Shown piece by piece: positions 9,131 to 17,496 of a stretch of DNA of 64,000 nt; the first letter of the stretch is position 1, and every line of letters begins with the position of its first letter. A model generated the notes under the pieces. That model was given only the letters and a program-made list of their open reading frames with translations. It was not told the DNA's origin and did not search any database. Source of the DNA: Mycolicibacterium mengxianglii (GTDB lineage Bacteria; Actinomycetota; Actinomycetes; Mycobacteriales; Mycobacteriaceae); contig NZ_CP065373.1 in the NCBI RefSeq assembly GCF_015710575.1, forward strand, positions 1,860,001 through 1,924,000, in the 5' to 3' direction. The position numbers were made by a program, and so were the translations under genes.

Positions 9131-9394
9131 GAGCACACTCAAGCTCGCGCAGACGTGGAATCGTGACGGTGTAACACAGCGAAAAATCGATCGCGCCGAG
9201 AAGACTCGCGTGGCTCAGATTCCCAGTTATGTTCGGGTTCCGAACGAGTCAAAGCGCGGTCCCACGTCGAAGTGGGGCGGCTGGTGATCTTGGCAACCCG
9301 TTCGGTCACCCGCGCGCCGACATCATCGCCGCGCGGACCCTCGTCATCGGCGTGGGATCCGCTCCCGGCCGCCGCTTGCCTGCATGCTCGGTGG
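9131..9394. other. island intergenic region
   Basis: 264 bp before the coupled gene set. Short frames exist on both strands but none has a convincing start or composition. It presumably contains the promoter for 9395-10574. Confidence 0.4.
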
Positions 9395-9520
9395 ATGTCG
9401 AAGCGCGCGGAGTACATGTTCGCGTACTACTCTGGGTCGCTGGCCAACCCCTGGCGACCGAAACCCGTACAACGGGTAGTCGTTGGTCCTCGCGAAGCTA
9501 TGGATGAGGGGTGCGATTGA
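9395..9520 (+). CDS. small hypothetical protein (41 aa)
   Basis: ATG at 9395 reads MSKRAEYMFAYYSGSLANPW, then RPKPVQRVVVGPREAMDEGCD, and stops at TGA 9518-9520. The stop overlaps the next start as TGATG, and the gene after that also starts with a 4-base overlap, so the three look like one translationally coupled unit. The protein is basic and aromatic with no recognised domain. The support is the tight coupling rather than homology. Confidence 0.45.
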   Translation: MSKRAEYMFAYYSGSLANPWRPKPVQRVVVGPREAMDEGCD

Positions 9521-10041
9521 TGGACGACGTTCGCGGCGAGCCGCAGGGAGGGCGGCCGTACGACTACTTCGACGCCGTTCCCAACTACACCGACACTGTT
9601 CCCGACTACAGAAGGCTAGCCCGCGAAATCGGACAGAGCATCGCCGCCACCCGGCCGCTGGCGCATAACGGCCGAGCGTTCTGGAAGCTCACCGACGCCG
9701 ACAGCGGAGCACTGGCCTGGCTCGCATTCACCCGGCCGGATGCGCGTTCGGCGCTGGCCCGGCGCAAAGTGTGGACACTGATCCCGTACCTGCAGGAATT
9801 CATGGCGAACTGGTTCGTGAGCGTCGACCACGAACTCACCGAACAGAACCAGTGGATACACACCAACATCGACATCTATGAGGCGCGTGAACTGGCCCTG
9901 CTGGCGCCGCAGCCGCAAGCCGAGGACGTAAAGCGGATCACCCGACCCGAAGCGCTGCTGACCCTCGACGACATCGACCGGCACAAAGTGACGACCGTAC
10001 TAGGCAAGGGAACTGCTCAAGCGATGAAGGCTCGGCGATGA
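9520..10041 (+). CDS. hypothetical island protein, partner of PD-(D/E)XK-like gene
   Basis: A 173-residue soluble protein from the ATG at 9520 (an in-frame GTG at 9511 is also possible). The N-terminus is Tyr/Asp/Pro rich (YDYFDAVPNYTDTVPDYRRL). The middle (AFWKLTDADSGALAWLAFTRPDARSAL, then RKVWTLIPYLQEFMANWF) looks globular. The C-terminus is basic. I recognise no family. It overlaps the previous stop by one base and the next start (10038) by four, so it is probably co-translated with both. Function unknown; the neighbour suggests a DNA-related role. Confidence 0.7.
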   Translation: MDDVRGEPQGGRPYDYFDAVPNYTDTVPDYRRLAREIGQSIAATRPLAHNGRAFWKLTDADSGALAWLAFTRPDARSALARRKVWTLIPYLQEFMANWFVSVDHELTEQNQWIHTNIDIYEARELALLAPQPQAEDVKRITRPEALLTLDDIDRHKVTTVLGKGTAQAMKARR

Positions 10042-10574
10042 CTCACCCGAACAAACAGGGATTCTGGGAGTGGGCGTATGGCGACCTGCTGTCTAACACC
10101 AACCGCGGCGTGCTGGCTGAGTACATCGTGGCCACAGCGCTCGGCATTGACGACACGAAGCGCGTCGAATGGAACCAGTACGACCTCAAGATCGGCGATG
10201 TCAAGGTCGAAGTGAAATCAGCTGCCTACGTGCAAACATGGGAGCAAACCCGGCTCTCAACGATCACGTTCGGCATCCGTCCCGCAAAGGGCTGGGACTC
10301 TAGCACCAACATCTCAGCGACCATTGCACAGCGCAGCGCGGACGTGTACGTCTTCTGTCTGCTCGGACGTGAGGAACTCAAACGCATCGACCCGCTCGAC
10401 GTCGAACAATGGACGTTTTATGTGCTGTCTACCAGGGAACTGAACCGAAAAGTTCCGGAGCGGCAGAAGACGATTGGGCTTGGACCGCTGAAAGCCCTCG
10501 GTGTGCAACCCTGCACATACGACGAGCTCACGGCTGCAATTCACAAGGCCGCAGCGGACAATCGCGGCAGCTGA
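10038..10574 (+). CDS. PD-(D/E)XK nuclease-like hypothetical protein
   Basis: A 178-residue protein with a motif pattern of the restriction-endonuclease fold: an acidic residue in an N-terminal helix (NRGVLAEYIVATALG, Glu28), Asp49 in WNQYDLKI, and Glu58-Val-Lys60 in DVKVEVKSAAYVQTW. This is the E...D...ExK layout of PD-(D/E)XK enzymes. The C-terminal half (ADVYVFCLLGREE, then VEQWTFYVLSTREL) resembles the strands that complete such folds. The ATG overlaps the preceding stop (ATGA). No methyltransferase is nearby, so it is not an ordinary type II restriction system. Nuclease activity is inferred from motifs only. Confidence 0.7.
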   Translation: MTHPNKQGFWEWAYGDLLSNTNRGVLAEYIVATALGIDDTKRVEWNQYDLKIGDVKVEVKSAAYVQTWEQTRLSTITFGIRPAKGWDSSTNISATIAQRSADVYVFCLLGREELKRIDPLDVEQWTFYVLSTRELNRKVPERQKTIGLGPLKALGVQPCTYDELTAAIHKAAADNRGS

Positions 10575-10638
10575 CGAATTCCTTGTCGAGTTTCCGTTCG
10601 CCATGCCGACGATGCCGCCTCCTACTTCGGCCGGTTGC

Positions 10639-10770
10639 TCAATCAGACGCAGACATCATTGCTGCCCGCATCTCGTCGTCGTCGACCGCCGTATACCGCT
10701 CCGTCGTCGCGACGCTGGAATGGCCGCGGAGCATTTTGTCGGCCGCATGTTTCTCCCTGGGTTGGCGCCG
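10639..10770 (-). pseudogene. C-terminal remnant of a second tyrosine recombinase
   Basis: Reading leftward from about 10750 to the stop at 10639-10641 gives EKHAADKMLRGHSSVATTER followed by YTAVDDDEMRAAMMSASD. This is the C-terminal box of XerC/D-type recombinases with the LxGHSS...T..RY catalytic Tyr. Upstream sequence in the same frame soon hits a stop, and no Arg-I or HxxR region is seen. It differs in sequence from the integrase at 7677, so it comes from another element. Confidence 0.65.
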
Positions 10771-10806
10771 CGGTCGGTGGATCGCGTCTCGCGCAAGCTT
10801 GCTCCA

Positions 10807-12900
10807 TCAACTCCTGTGCTTAGATGATTTGCGGCTGCCGCACACTGGGCAACCGTGGCCGCCGCCTGCCCGGCTGTAAACGTACGCAGCCCAGCTGTGT
10901 CCACAGGCGGGACAGATCCACCAAGGCCGTTCGCCGCTGCCTGCTGTCACGTCCTCGGGCGTCAGTGAGCCATTCTTCTTCGAATCCCATTGCGCTGCAA
11001 CGTCGGGGTACAGGGTTGCAAGCGACTTGTCGATCCGTCGTCGCCTGATGTACTCGGACGCGTCTTTACTGCCCCAGGGTTGGATTGTCGTGAGGTACTC
11101 GTCGTATTCGGCAGCACTGAATCCGAGACTCCTGAGCTTCATGAGCACTGCTTTGGCCCGCACGACTTCGTTTGAATTGAGCGGGACCACGACATCGTGC
11201 TCGCCAATTGCCGGTAGGTCTTCGCGCACACGGATGACGATCCAGCCTTGCTCGACAAGCGATCGCGTCTTACGCCCGTCCATTTCGACGCTATCTGCCA
11301 GTTTGTGAAACCTGTTGCCGTCGAACTCAATTACTACGTTCCAAGCCGAACACACCATGTCGCATTGCAGCACCCGGCCGGATGCTTCGTGGATGACTCC
11401 GTGGTCCGGGTCGATAGGTACGCCAGCCGCGAGCAGTTCATGTCGAAGACGTATTTCCTCAACGCTTGTTCCCCACAGCGTGCACTTCGGGCACCCCCGA
11501 GCCTTCCGCCGATTGTTGATCATTGCCTGCCACTGGTGCCGTCTGTCACAGAGCCACCAAACGGTCTGGCCACTGTTGGCCGTGACGTCTGACGCGCGGA
11601 GCGCTCCGTTTCGGCTGGGATGCCACTGCGCGGCGATTTCAGGATCTTTCTCGGCGAGCGACTGTCCCGGTTGTGCGGCGCCGAAGTCGATGGCCCGCTG
11701 ACGGTCGGCGCAGGCTCGGCATCCGTGACCGCTTGCGCGGCTGTATATTCCGGCTTCCCACTCGTTGCCGCAGGTTGCGCACTGCCACCAAGCCTTGCGA
11801 CGGCTTTTGGATGCCACCTGCTCTGGCGTTAGTGGTGCGTTGCGCTCGGTGTGCCATTCTGCGGCAAGCTCGGGGAACCTCTCGGCGAGTGAGCCGCCGG
11901 GCTTGGGTTTGGCATTTGCGCGACCGGCTCGGCGCTGCCCGCATTGCGGGCAACCGGCACCGCCCCTGCCGCGACTTTGGATAATTGCGTCCCATTCGTG
12001 TCCGCAGGTGCGGCATAGCCACCAAGCTCTGCGATTACTTGCCTTCCCGACCTTGTCGGGAGCCATGTCGCCGTTGAGCGTGGGGTGCCATTCGGCAGCG
12101 GCATCCGGAAAGCGGTCTGCGAACGAGTCACCGGGCTGCGGCAGCCCTGTCGCCTTCCTCGGTTCCGGCGGCGGCTTCGGTGCACCGGGAGTGTACGAGC
12201 GGCCGCGGAGCGCGCGGCCGCGAGCGGCATAAGCGCACGGCGGACATTGCGCCCCGCTTGCGCGATTACCGATCGACGCTTGCCACTCGTGCCCGCAGTG
12301 CGCGCACAGCCACCAGGCCTTGTCTTTCCGGGAGAATGCGACGTCGGCGGGCGTCAGGTCACCATTCCGGGTCGGATGCCACTCCGCGGCGGCGGATGGA
12401 TTCCTCTCGGCGAGCGAGTTCCCTGGCTTGGGTATCGCCATAGTCCTGCTGGCACATTTCTTGCAGGATGCGCCTGTAGAGCGATTGGAGACTTGCACCT
12501 GCCACTCGTTGTGGCAGACGTTGCACCGCCACCACACCTTCTTATTGCTTGCATAGCCGACGTCGGGGGGCATCAGGTCGCCGTTCAGGGTTGGGTGCCA
12601 TTCAGCTGCTATCTCGGGGAGCTTCTCAGCCAACGACTCGCCTGGACGAGGGGCGGCTTTCGCCCGTCCCGCGGTCCGGCGCCCGCACGCGGGGCACCCG
12701 TAACCGCCGCGCGTTCTACTGTTGACGCGAGCCTGCCACCTGTGTTGACACGTCCCGCATAGCCAGCCGACCTTCTTCTTACTCCCAGGTGTGATCATCT
12801 CCGCGGTCAGCGGGTCGTTCAATTCCGAGTCCCACTCGCGTGCGACCTCGGGGTACAGATCGGCGAGAGAGTTACCGCCACTTATTGGCTCAATCGTCAT
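10807..12900 (-). CDS. multi-zinc-ribbon protein with embedded Vsr-like endonuclease domain
   Basis: A 697-residue protein. Seven related modules of about 60 residues each follow the plan SLA..P..A.EWH...NG.L.P..V...S...WW.C..CGHEW...I..R..G.GC..C, at about residues 11-75, 89-152, 162-225, 259-323, 337-400, 414-473 and 626-690 (treble-clef/zinc-ribbon, DUF4379-like). Module 6 lacks one metal Cys (LCDRRHQW). Between modules 6 and 7 (about 476-600) sits a Vsr/DUF559-like PD-(D/E)XK domain: Asp514 in QCDMVCSAW, Glu525 in VVIEFDGNRFHK, DGRKTRSLVEQGW and VIRVRED. It is convergent with the gene trio at 9395. Likely a DNA- or RNA-binding nuclease; the biological role is unproved. Confidence 0.9.
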   Translation of the reverse strand: MTIEPISGGNSLADLYPEVAREWDSELNDPLTAEMITPGSKKKVGWLCGTCQHRWQARVNSRTRGGYGCPACGRRTAGRAKAAPRPGESLAEKLPEIAAEWHPTLNGDLMPPDVGYASNKKVWWRCNVCHNEWQVQVSNRSTGASCKKCASRTMAIPKPGNSLAERNPSAAAEWHPTRNGDLTPADVAFSRKDKAWWLCAHCGHEWQASIGNRASGAQCPPCAYAARGRALRGRSYTPGAPKPPPEPRKATGLPQPGDSFADRFPDAAAEWHPTLNGDMAPDKVGKASNRRAWWLCRTCGHEWDAIIQSRGRGGAGCPQCGQRRAGRANAKPKPGGSLAERFPELAAEWHTERNAPLTPEQVASKSRRKAWWQCATCGNEWEAGIYSRASGHGCRACADRQRAIDFGAAQPGQSLAEKDPEIAAQWHPSRNGALRASDVTANSGQTVWWLCDRRHQWQAMINNRRKARGCPKCTLWGTSVEEIRLRHELLAAGVPIDPDHGVIHEASGRVLQCDMVCSAWNVVIEFDGNRFHKLADSVEMDGRKTRSLVEQGWIVIRVREDLPAIGEHDVVVPLNSNEVVRAKAVLMKLRSLGFSAAEYDEYLTTIQPWGSKDASEYIRRRRIDKSLATLYPDVAAQWDSKKNGSLTPEDVTAGSGERPWWICPACGHSWAAYVYSRAGGGHGCPVCGSRKSSKHRS

Positions 12901-13241
12901 GTGTGAGATGAGGTCGCTGTCGGGGGTCGCGGGGCTTCCATCGTCAAAGACTAAGGTCGGGCTTACACCAGGGAAGTCGATCCCCCAAGTGGTGTGCCAG
13001 CGGAACGAACGCTGCGGAGATCGGCCACGACACGTCCAGCACGGTCGTGGCGACGTCGAGCACCAGGGCGACGCCCTCGCGGTGCAAGCCCGGCAGGCAT
13101 GCAGGGCACCGGCATACCGTCCGCAGTCCGTCCGCAGTAGGTCCAGCAGCCGCCATCGACCACAAACGGAGCCAACGCGCTAAGCAGGGGTTTTAGGGCC
13201 AACCAACACGGCCCGCGGACGCAAACGCGCAGGGGTCATTC
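12901..13241. other. right-end non-coding part of the island
   Basis: 341 bp between the zinc-ribbon gene and attR. Short frames on the - strand (12944-13202) have mixed composition and no recognised domain, so I regard them as decayed DNA. The segment contains the second copy of the 28-bp island-end repeat and the promoter of the zinc-ribbon gene. Confidence 0.4.
13117..13144. repeat. island-end repeat, right copy
   Basis: Matches 7697-7724 at 26 of 28 bases in the same orientation, again with two CGTCCGCAGT-like units. It lies 97 bp inside attR. Confidence 0.5.
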
Positions 13242-13267
13242 TCCGGCTTACAGGCCAGCTCGTTCGC
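13242..13267 (+). repeat. attR-type direct repeat
   Basis: Identical to the last 26 bases of rnpB (7629-7654) but without the rest of the RNA gene upstream. It ends two bases before the stop codon of the convergent CYTH-CHAD gene and marks the right edge of the island. Confidence 0.85.
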
Positions 13268-13268
13268 C

Positions 13269-14747
13269 TCAGAGCTTGTGCACGGACTTGTCGAGCTTGG
13301 CCAACGCCGCCTCGACCTGTTCCCGTGCGTGCTCGGCCAGCTCGTGCTCGCGTTGGTACAGCAGGCCGTAGGTGAACGTGTCCTCACCGGCGGCGTGCGC
13401 GGCCTCGGCCTGCTGGCTCAGATGCGCGCGGCTGACGTGGCTGTCCTGGTGCTCACCCAGCAGAGTCTGAATCTCCTTGGCGGCCCCGGACACCTTGTCG
13501 GCGCCCAGCGCCGACGCGGTGTACCGCAACCGCTTGGCGCTCTTGCGGATCCGATGCAGCGCCTCGTCACGATCCTCAGTGGCCGCCCGCGCCGCCTTGG
13601 CGGACTTGCGCAACCGCTTGTAGGCCGCATCGATGGTCACGGGAGCCGCTTCCTGGTCGGCTGCGGCGGGCTGAGCGCGAACCAGGTCTTCCAGCGCGTC
13701 CAGCAGCCGGAAGTAACGGGTGGTGCGCATGGCCGCCAGCGAGCGTCGATGCCCGACGGCGTAACGCTTCCTGGCACCTTCCACCAGACGCTCCCGCACC
13801 GGGCCGCGAACCAAGTCTGCGGGCAATTCATCGAGTGCGGACTCGTAGCGCTCAGCCAGCACCTCGGCGTCGCGCGCCACCCCCAGAATGGCGGCCAGCG
13901 ACCGCAACTCGTCGAGCACCCAGCTGTCGTCGGTCAGCCCGAAGGACTCCTCGGACTCCTTGAGCAGGCTGCGCAGCTTGCGCGTTGTCACCCTCATCTG
14001 GTGCACCGAATCCCACACATCGGCGCGCACAGCACGGTCCCACTCCACGAGCTCGCCGACCTGCTCGGCCACCGCGCGGTGCACCGGATCCTTGGGCACC
14101 GGCGCTTTCGCAGGACCGGGCTCGCCGTTGGCCAGGACGCGGGCGAGTTTGGAACCGCTGCCGGCCGGTGCCGCTCCCGCGTCGAGGAGGCGGTTTCCCA
14201 GCCTGTCCAGCAGTCCGTGCTCGGCATCCGGAGTCAGCAATTCGAGTTCCCACTCCCGCCAGGCCTGCTCGTCACCACCGACAGCCGCGGCAGTCACCTG
14301 GTCGTCGCAGAACTCCGCCAGAGCATTCCCGTCGGCGCCGTGCAGCAACTGGATGTGGCGGGTGGTGCTGATCCGGGCCACCGGCGCCAGCGGGCGGTCG
14401 CGCACGATTGCCGCCACGATGTCGCGCAGTTCCGCCGGAACCGAATCGTCGGGACCCTCCTCGGCATCGCCGAGGGGTAACCGGACCTCGGTGCGGGCGT
14501 CCGGGCCTGCGGGCAGCTTCAGATGCCAGCCGGCATCGGATCCGCCGGTGCGCCGCCGCAAGGTGATCTTGTGTGCGGCCAGGTCCTGACCTGCGGTGTC
14601 GTAGTACACCGCGTCCAGCGACTCCGCCGGCGACACTTCCACCCGGGTGACGGCCGACAAGCCCTCGAACGACGGGGGCACCGTCGACTCGGAGACATCG
14701 AACTTGCGCTCGACCTCCTTGTGGCGGGTTGGTTTCGAGCTGCCCAT
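13269..14747 (-). CDS. CYTH and CHAD domain protein
   Basis: A 492-residue protein. An N-terminal CYTH (triphosphate tunnel) domain begins with the ExExK-type strand EVERKFDV and continues with YYDTAGQDLAAHKITLRRRT and WHLKLPAG. From about residue 225 a CHAD helical domain follows (VHQMRVTTRKLRSLLKE, then LHRIRKSAKRLRYTASALG) with conserved His and Arg/Lys for polyphosphate or triphosphate binding. Such fusions act on or bind inorganic triphosphate/polyphosphate. The ATG at 14747 follows CGAGG with normal spacing; a GTG lies two codons upstream. It corresponds to M. tuberculosis Rv2226 by order. Confidence 0.9.
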   Translation of the reverse strand: MGSSKPTRHKEVERKFDVSESTVPPSFEGLSAVTRVEVSPAESLDAVYYDTAGQDLAAHKITLRRRTGGSDAGWHLKLPAGPDARTEVRLPLGDAEEGPDDSVPAELRDIVAAIVRDRPLAPVARISTTRHIQLLHGADGNALAEFCDDQVTAAAVGGDEQAWREWELELLTPDAEHGLLDRLGNRLLDAGAAPAGSGSKLARVLANGEPGPAKAPVPKDPVHRAVAEQVGELVEWDRAVRADVWDSVHQMRVTTRKLRSLLKESEESFGLTDDSWVLDELRSLAAILGVARDAEVLAERYESALDELPADLVRGPVRERLVEGARKRYAVGHRRSLAAMRTTRYFRLLDALEDLVRAQPAAADQEAAPVTIDAAYKRLRKSAKAARAATEDRDEALHRIRKSAKRLRYTASALGADKVSGAAKEIQTLLGEHQDSHVSRAHLSQQAEAAHAAGEDTFTYGLLYQREHELAEHAREQVEAALAKLDKSVHKL

Positions 14748-14837
14748 GTTCACCTCGGTTGTATGCAGGTCCAGAAGTGTGAACAGGTTGCCACATCGAG
14801 ATGAACAACCTGCGTCGGCGCAGGTGCGACCTGCTGC

Positions 14838-16850
14838 TCAGCTGGCCAGCTGCCGGGTGAACTCCCCGGCGTTGTCCCATGCCTGTCGTTCGGCGGCGAA
14901 CGCGGTGGCCTGCTGCCGGCGGAATGCCGCGATCGGGTCGGCTTCCCGCTCGAGGAAGCCCAGATATTCGCTCATCGAGAAGGTGCCGTCGGTGATGGCG
15001 ACATCACCGCGACCCGCTGCCATGTCGGCCCGCAGTTCCACCAGCTTGGCGGCGCTGACGGGGTAGAAGCTGATCCGGTCGAAGTAGCGCAGCAGCCACG
15101 GCGTGCCGGGCTCGAACGCACGGGCGTCCCCGGGGTGACGGTGGTTCCAGACCTGGGTGGTACGTCCTACGAACTGGTAGCCGCCCGGGCCCTCCATCCC
15201 GTAGATGCACATGTACGCGCCGCCGATGCCGACGGCGTTCTCGGGGGTCCAGGTCCGGGCCGGGTTGTACTTGGTGGTCACCAGGCGGTGCCGCGGATCC
15301 AGGGGGGTGGCGACCGGCGCACCCAGGTACACATCACCCAGGCCCAGCACCAGATACTCCGCCTGGTAAACGACATCGTGGACGGCCTCCACATCGTCGA
15401 GCCCATTGATGCGGCGGATGAACTCGATGTTCCATGGGCACCACGGCGCGTCGGCGCGCACGCCGTGGATATAGCGTTGAATCGCCTCATGGGTCGACGG
15501 GTCATCCCACGACAGCGGCAAGGCAACGGTGCGGCTCGGCACCACGAGTTCATCTGTGGCAGGCAATGATTCGTCGATCCCCGCGAGGAGCTCGGTGATG
15601 TCACCGATCGACACGGCGCTGGAGTCGAACTGCACCTGCAGCGAGCGCACCCCCGGGGTCAACTCGGTGATGCCGTCGATCCCGCGGGCACGCAACTCCT
15701 CGTAGAGCACATGCACGCGGGCGCGCATCGCCAGGTCCAGCACCATCTGGCCGTATTCGACCAGCACTCCGCCGTCACCGGCGCGCCGCAGTGTGACATC
15801 GGTGCCGTCGCGGGTGGCGAAGCGGGCCAACACCCCGTCGTCGTGGTCACTGCCACTGGAGATCACCAGTGGGAACGACGCCCGCCGACCGATGTCGAGG
15901 GTATGGGGGGAAGGCGCGCGGTCGGCACGCACGGGAACGAACCGCACGGCGTCACCCGGGGCCATCTGCCCCAGTTTCCAGCGGTCGCCACTGACCACGG
16001 TCACCGGGCAGACGAAGCCGCCGAGGCTGGGTCCGTCGGGCCCGAGCAGAATCGGCGTGTCTCCGGTGAAGTCAAGGGCGCCAACACAATAGGCAGTGTC
16101 ATGAATATTCGAGGGATGCAGTCCGGCTTCGCCGCCGTCGGTGCGTGCCCACTGTGGTTTGGGTCCCTCGAGCCGTACTCCGGTGCGGTCGGAGTTGAAA
16201 TGCACGGTGTAGTCGGTGCGCAGCAAGGTGTCGATATCGGCGCGGGTGAAGAACTCCGGTGCCCCGTGCGGGCCCTCGGTGACGGCGAGCTCCCACCGGT
16301 GCCCGATGCTCGGCTGCTCGTCGATCGCCGCGCGGGCGGCCCGGTCCTGGCGCAGTTCGTGCGGTCCGGGGTCGATGCCCAGGGTCAGGTCATCGCCGGC
16401 ACGCAATGCCCTGCCGTCGTGCCCGCCGAAGGTGGCCATCGTGAAAGTTGCCGTGCTGTCCAGGTATTCCGGTTCGATCAGGCCGCCGGCGAACAGCACG
16501 TAACAACGCATCCCCGGACCGGTCACCGCTCCGACCTCCAGGGTGGCGCCGGGCGCGATGCTGATCGACTGCCACTGTGGGGCGGGGGAGCCGTCAACGG
16601 AAACGGGCACCGGCGCCCCGGTGACGCACACCCGCGCGCCGTCGGGGAACCTCAGCACCGGCCCGCTGCGGGTGCATTCCAGGCCGGCGGTCCCCTCTGG
16701 GTTGCCGAGCAGGCGATTGCCGATCCGGAACGAGAGATCATCCATCGGACCCGACGGCGGAACGCCGACGTGCCAGTAGCCCACCCGGCCCGGCCAGTCC
16801 TGAACGGTGGTCAGCATGCCGGGGCTGACCACATCGGCTTTGACGGTCAT
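14838..16850 (-). CDS. urea/guanidine carboxylase-type carboxyltransferase (KipA-KipI fusion)
   Basis: A 670-residue protein. The first half (VVSPGMLTTVQDWPGRVGYW, then VPPSGPMDD) is the AHS2/KipA-PxpC carboxyltransferase module. The second (about residues 350-590; GDGGVLVEYGQMVLDLAMRA, then TPGVRSLQVQFD, LGLGDVYLGAPVATPLDPRHR) is the AHS1/KipI-PxpB module. The C-terminal tail (SEYLGFLEREADPIAAFRRQ) is the urea carboxylase linker. No biotin carboxylase and no biotinyl AMKM segment are present, unlike full-length urea carboxylase, so those parts must come from another locus. The start overlaps the upstream DUF1989 gene (ATGA). The gene belongs to a three-gene operon typical of guanidine or urea carboxylation. 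Confidence 0.85.
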   Translation of the reverse strand: MTVKADVVSPGMLTTVQDWPGRVGYWHVGVPPSGPMDDLSFRIGNRLLGNPEGTAGLECTRSGPVLRFPDGARVCVTGAPVPVSVDGSPAPQWQSISIAPGATLEVGAVTGPGMRCYVLFAGGLIEPEYLDSTATFTMATFGGHDGRALRAGDDLTLGIDPGPHELRQDRAARAAIDEQPSIGHRWELAVTEGPHGAPEFFTRADIDTLLRTDYTVHFNSDRTGVRLEGPKPQWARTDGGEAGLHPSNIHDTAYCVGALDFTGDTPILLGPDGPSLGGFVCPVTVVSGDRWKLGQMAPGDAVRFVPVRADRAPSPHTLDIGRRASFPLVISSGSDHDDGVLARFATRDGTDVTLRRAGDGGVLVEYGQMVLDLAMRARVHVLYEELRARGIDGITELTPGVRSLQVQFDSSAVSIGDITELLAGIDESLPATDELVVPSRTVALPLSWDDPSTHEAIQRYIHGVRADAPWCPWNIEFIRRINGLDDVEAVHDVVYQAEYLVLGLGDVYLGAPVATPLDPRHRLVTTKYNPARTWTPENAVGIGGAYMCIYGMEGPGGYQFVGRTTQVWNHRHPGDARAFEPGTPWLLRYFDRISFYPVSAAKLVELRADMAAGRGDVAITDGTFSMSEYLGFLEREADPIAAFRRQQATAFAAERQAWDNAGEFTRQLAS

Positions 16851-17488
16851 GCGGCGGTGATCACCATGCGCACCGGTGTCGGGTCAAAACCGTTGCACGG
16901 GTTGTTGATCTGGGGACAGTTCGACACCAGCACCAGCGTGTCGGTCTCGGCACGCACTGTCAGCGATTTGCCGGGGGCCGACAGCCCGTCGACGATGCCG
17001 AGGGTCCCGTCGGCCTCCACCGGCACGTTCATGAAGAAGTTGATGTTGGACACGATGTCGCGCTTGCCCATCCCGTATTTCGACGCCTCGGCGAGGAAGT
17101 TCTCTGCACAGGCGTGCTGATGCACGGTGTGGTGCCCGTACCGCAGGGTGTTGGATTCCTTGGAGCAGGCCCCGGCCAGGGTGTCGTGGTTGCCCACCTC
17201 GTCGGCGACGATCGTCACCAGCGGGGTGCCATCGGTGGCACGCAGTACCGAGCCGGTGGTCAGGAAGATGTTGCGCTGCGCCGCGACGGTCGTCTGTGCG
17301 CTGTAGCGCTTGGTGGGGTCGACCCGGTCGGTGTTCGGGTGAACCCCGTAGAACAGGGTGTCGACGGCCTGGTTGCCGTGGAGGTCGATGATCTGCAGTT
17401 GCTGGCCGGGGCGCAGCACCGCCGACCACGGTGAACATGCGGCCACCACGTCGTCGGAAACAACGGTTGATTCGGCTGTCAGTGTCAT
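16847..17488 (-). CDS. urea carboxylase-associated protein 2 (DUF1989)
   Basis: A 213-residue DUF1989 protein. Recognisable stretches are LQIIDLHGNQAVDTLFYG, then ACSKESNTLRYGHHTVHQHA, with the Cys and His residues expected to bind metal, and NINFFMNVPVEADGTLGIVD. In characterised bacteria the paired DUF1989 proteins beside this carboxylase form carboxyguanidine deiminase (CgiAB), working after guanidine carboxylation. The ATG at 17488 is 8 bp after the paralogue's stop, and the stop overlaps the carboxyltransferase start. Confidence 0.85.
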   Translation of the reverse strand: MTLTAESTVVSDDVVAACSPWSAVLRPGQQLQIIDLHGNQAVDTLFYGVHPNTDRVDPTKRYSAQTTVAAQRNIFLTTGSVLRATDGTPLVTIVADEVGNHDTLAGACSKESNTLRYGHHTVHQHACAENFLAEASKYGMGKRDIVSNINFFMNVPVEADGTLGIVDGLSAPGKSLTVRAETDTLVLVSNCPQINNPCNGFDPTPVRMVITAA

Positions 17489-17496
17489 GGCGGGTC

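Larger units (their letters stand above)
7655..13267. mobile_element. 5.6-kb genomic island integrated at rnpB
   Basis: The segment lies between two exact 26-bp copies of the rnpB 3' end. A tyrosine integrase reads toward and ends just inside the left copy, the usual arrangement for islands that use an RNA-gene 3' end as attB. Cargo comprises a membrane-anchored pseudogene, a coupled gene trio ending in a PD-(D/E)XK-like protein, a second integrase remnant and a zinc-ribbon/Vsr-like nuclease. Precise excision would place the rnpB 3' end against the stop codon of the convergent CYTH-CHAD gene. By eye the island is less GC-biased than its flanks. The integrase is broken, so it is probably immobile without help. 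Confidence 0.85.

Noticed and set aside
12944..13202. Possible small - strand genes at the right end of the island
   Set aside because: Two overlapping frames with no clear start, no recognised domain and mixed composition.
15711..17120. 469-residue open frame antisense to the carboxyltransferase
   Set aside because: No domain, His/Gly/Arg-rich composition, and fully overlapped by well-supported genes on the other strand.
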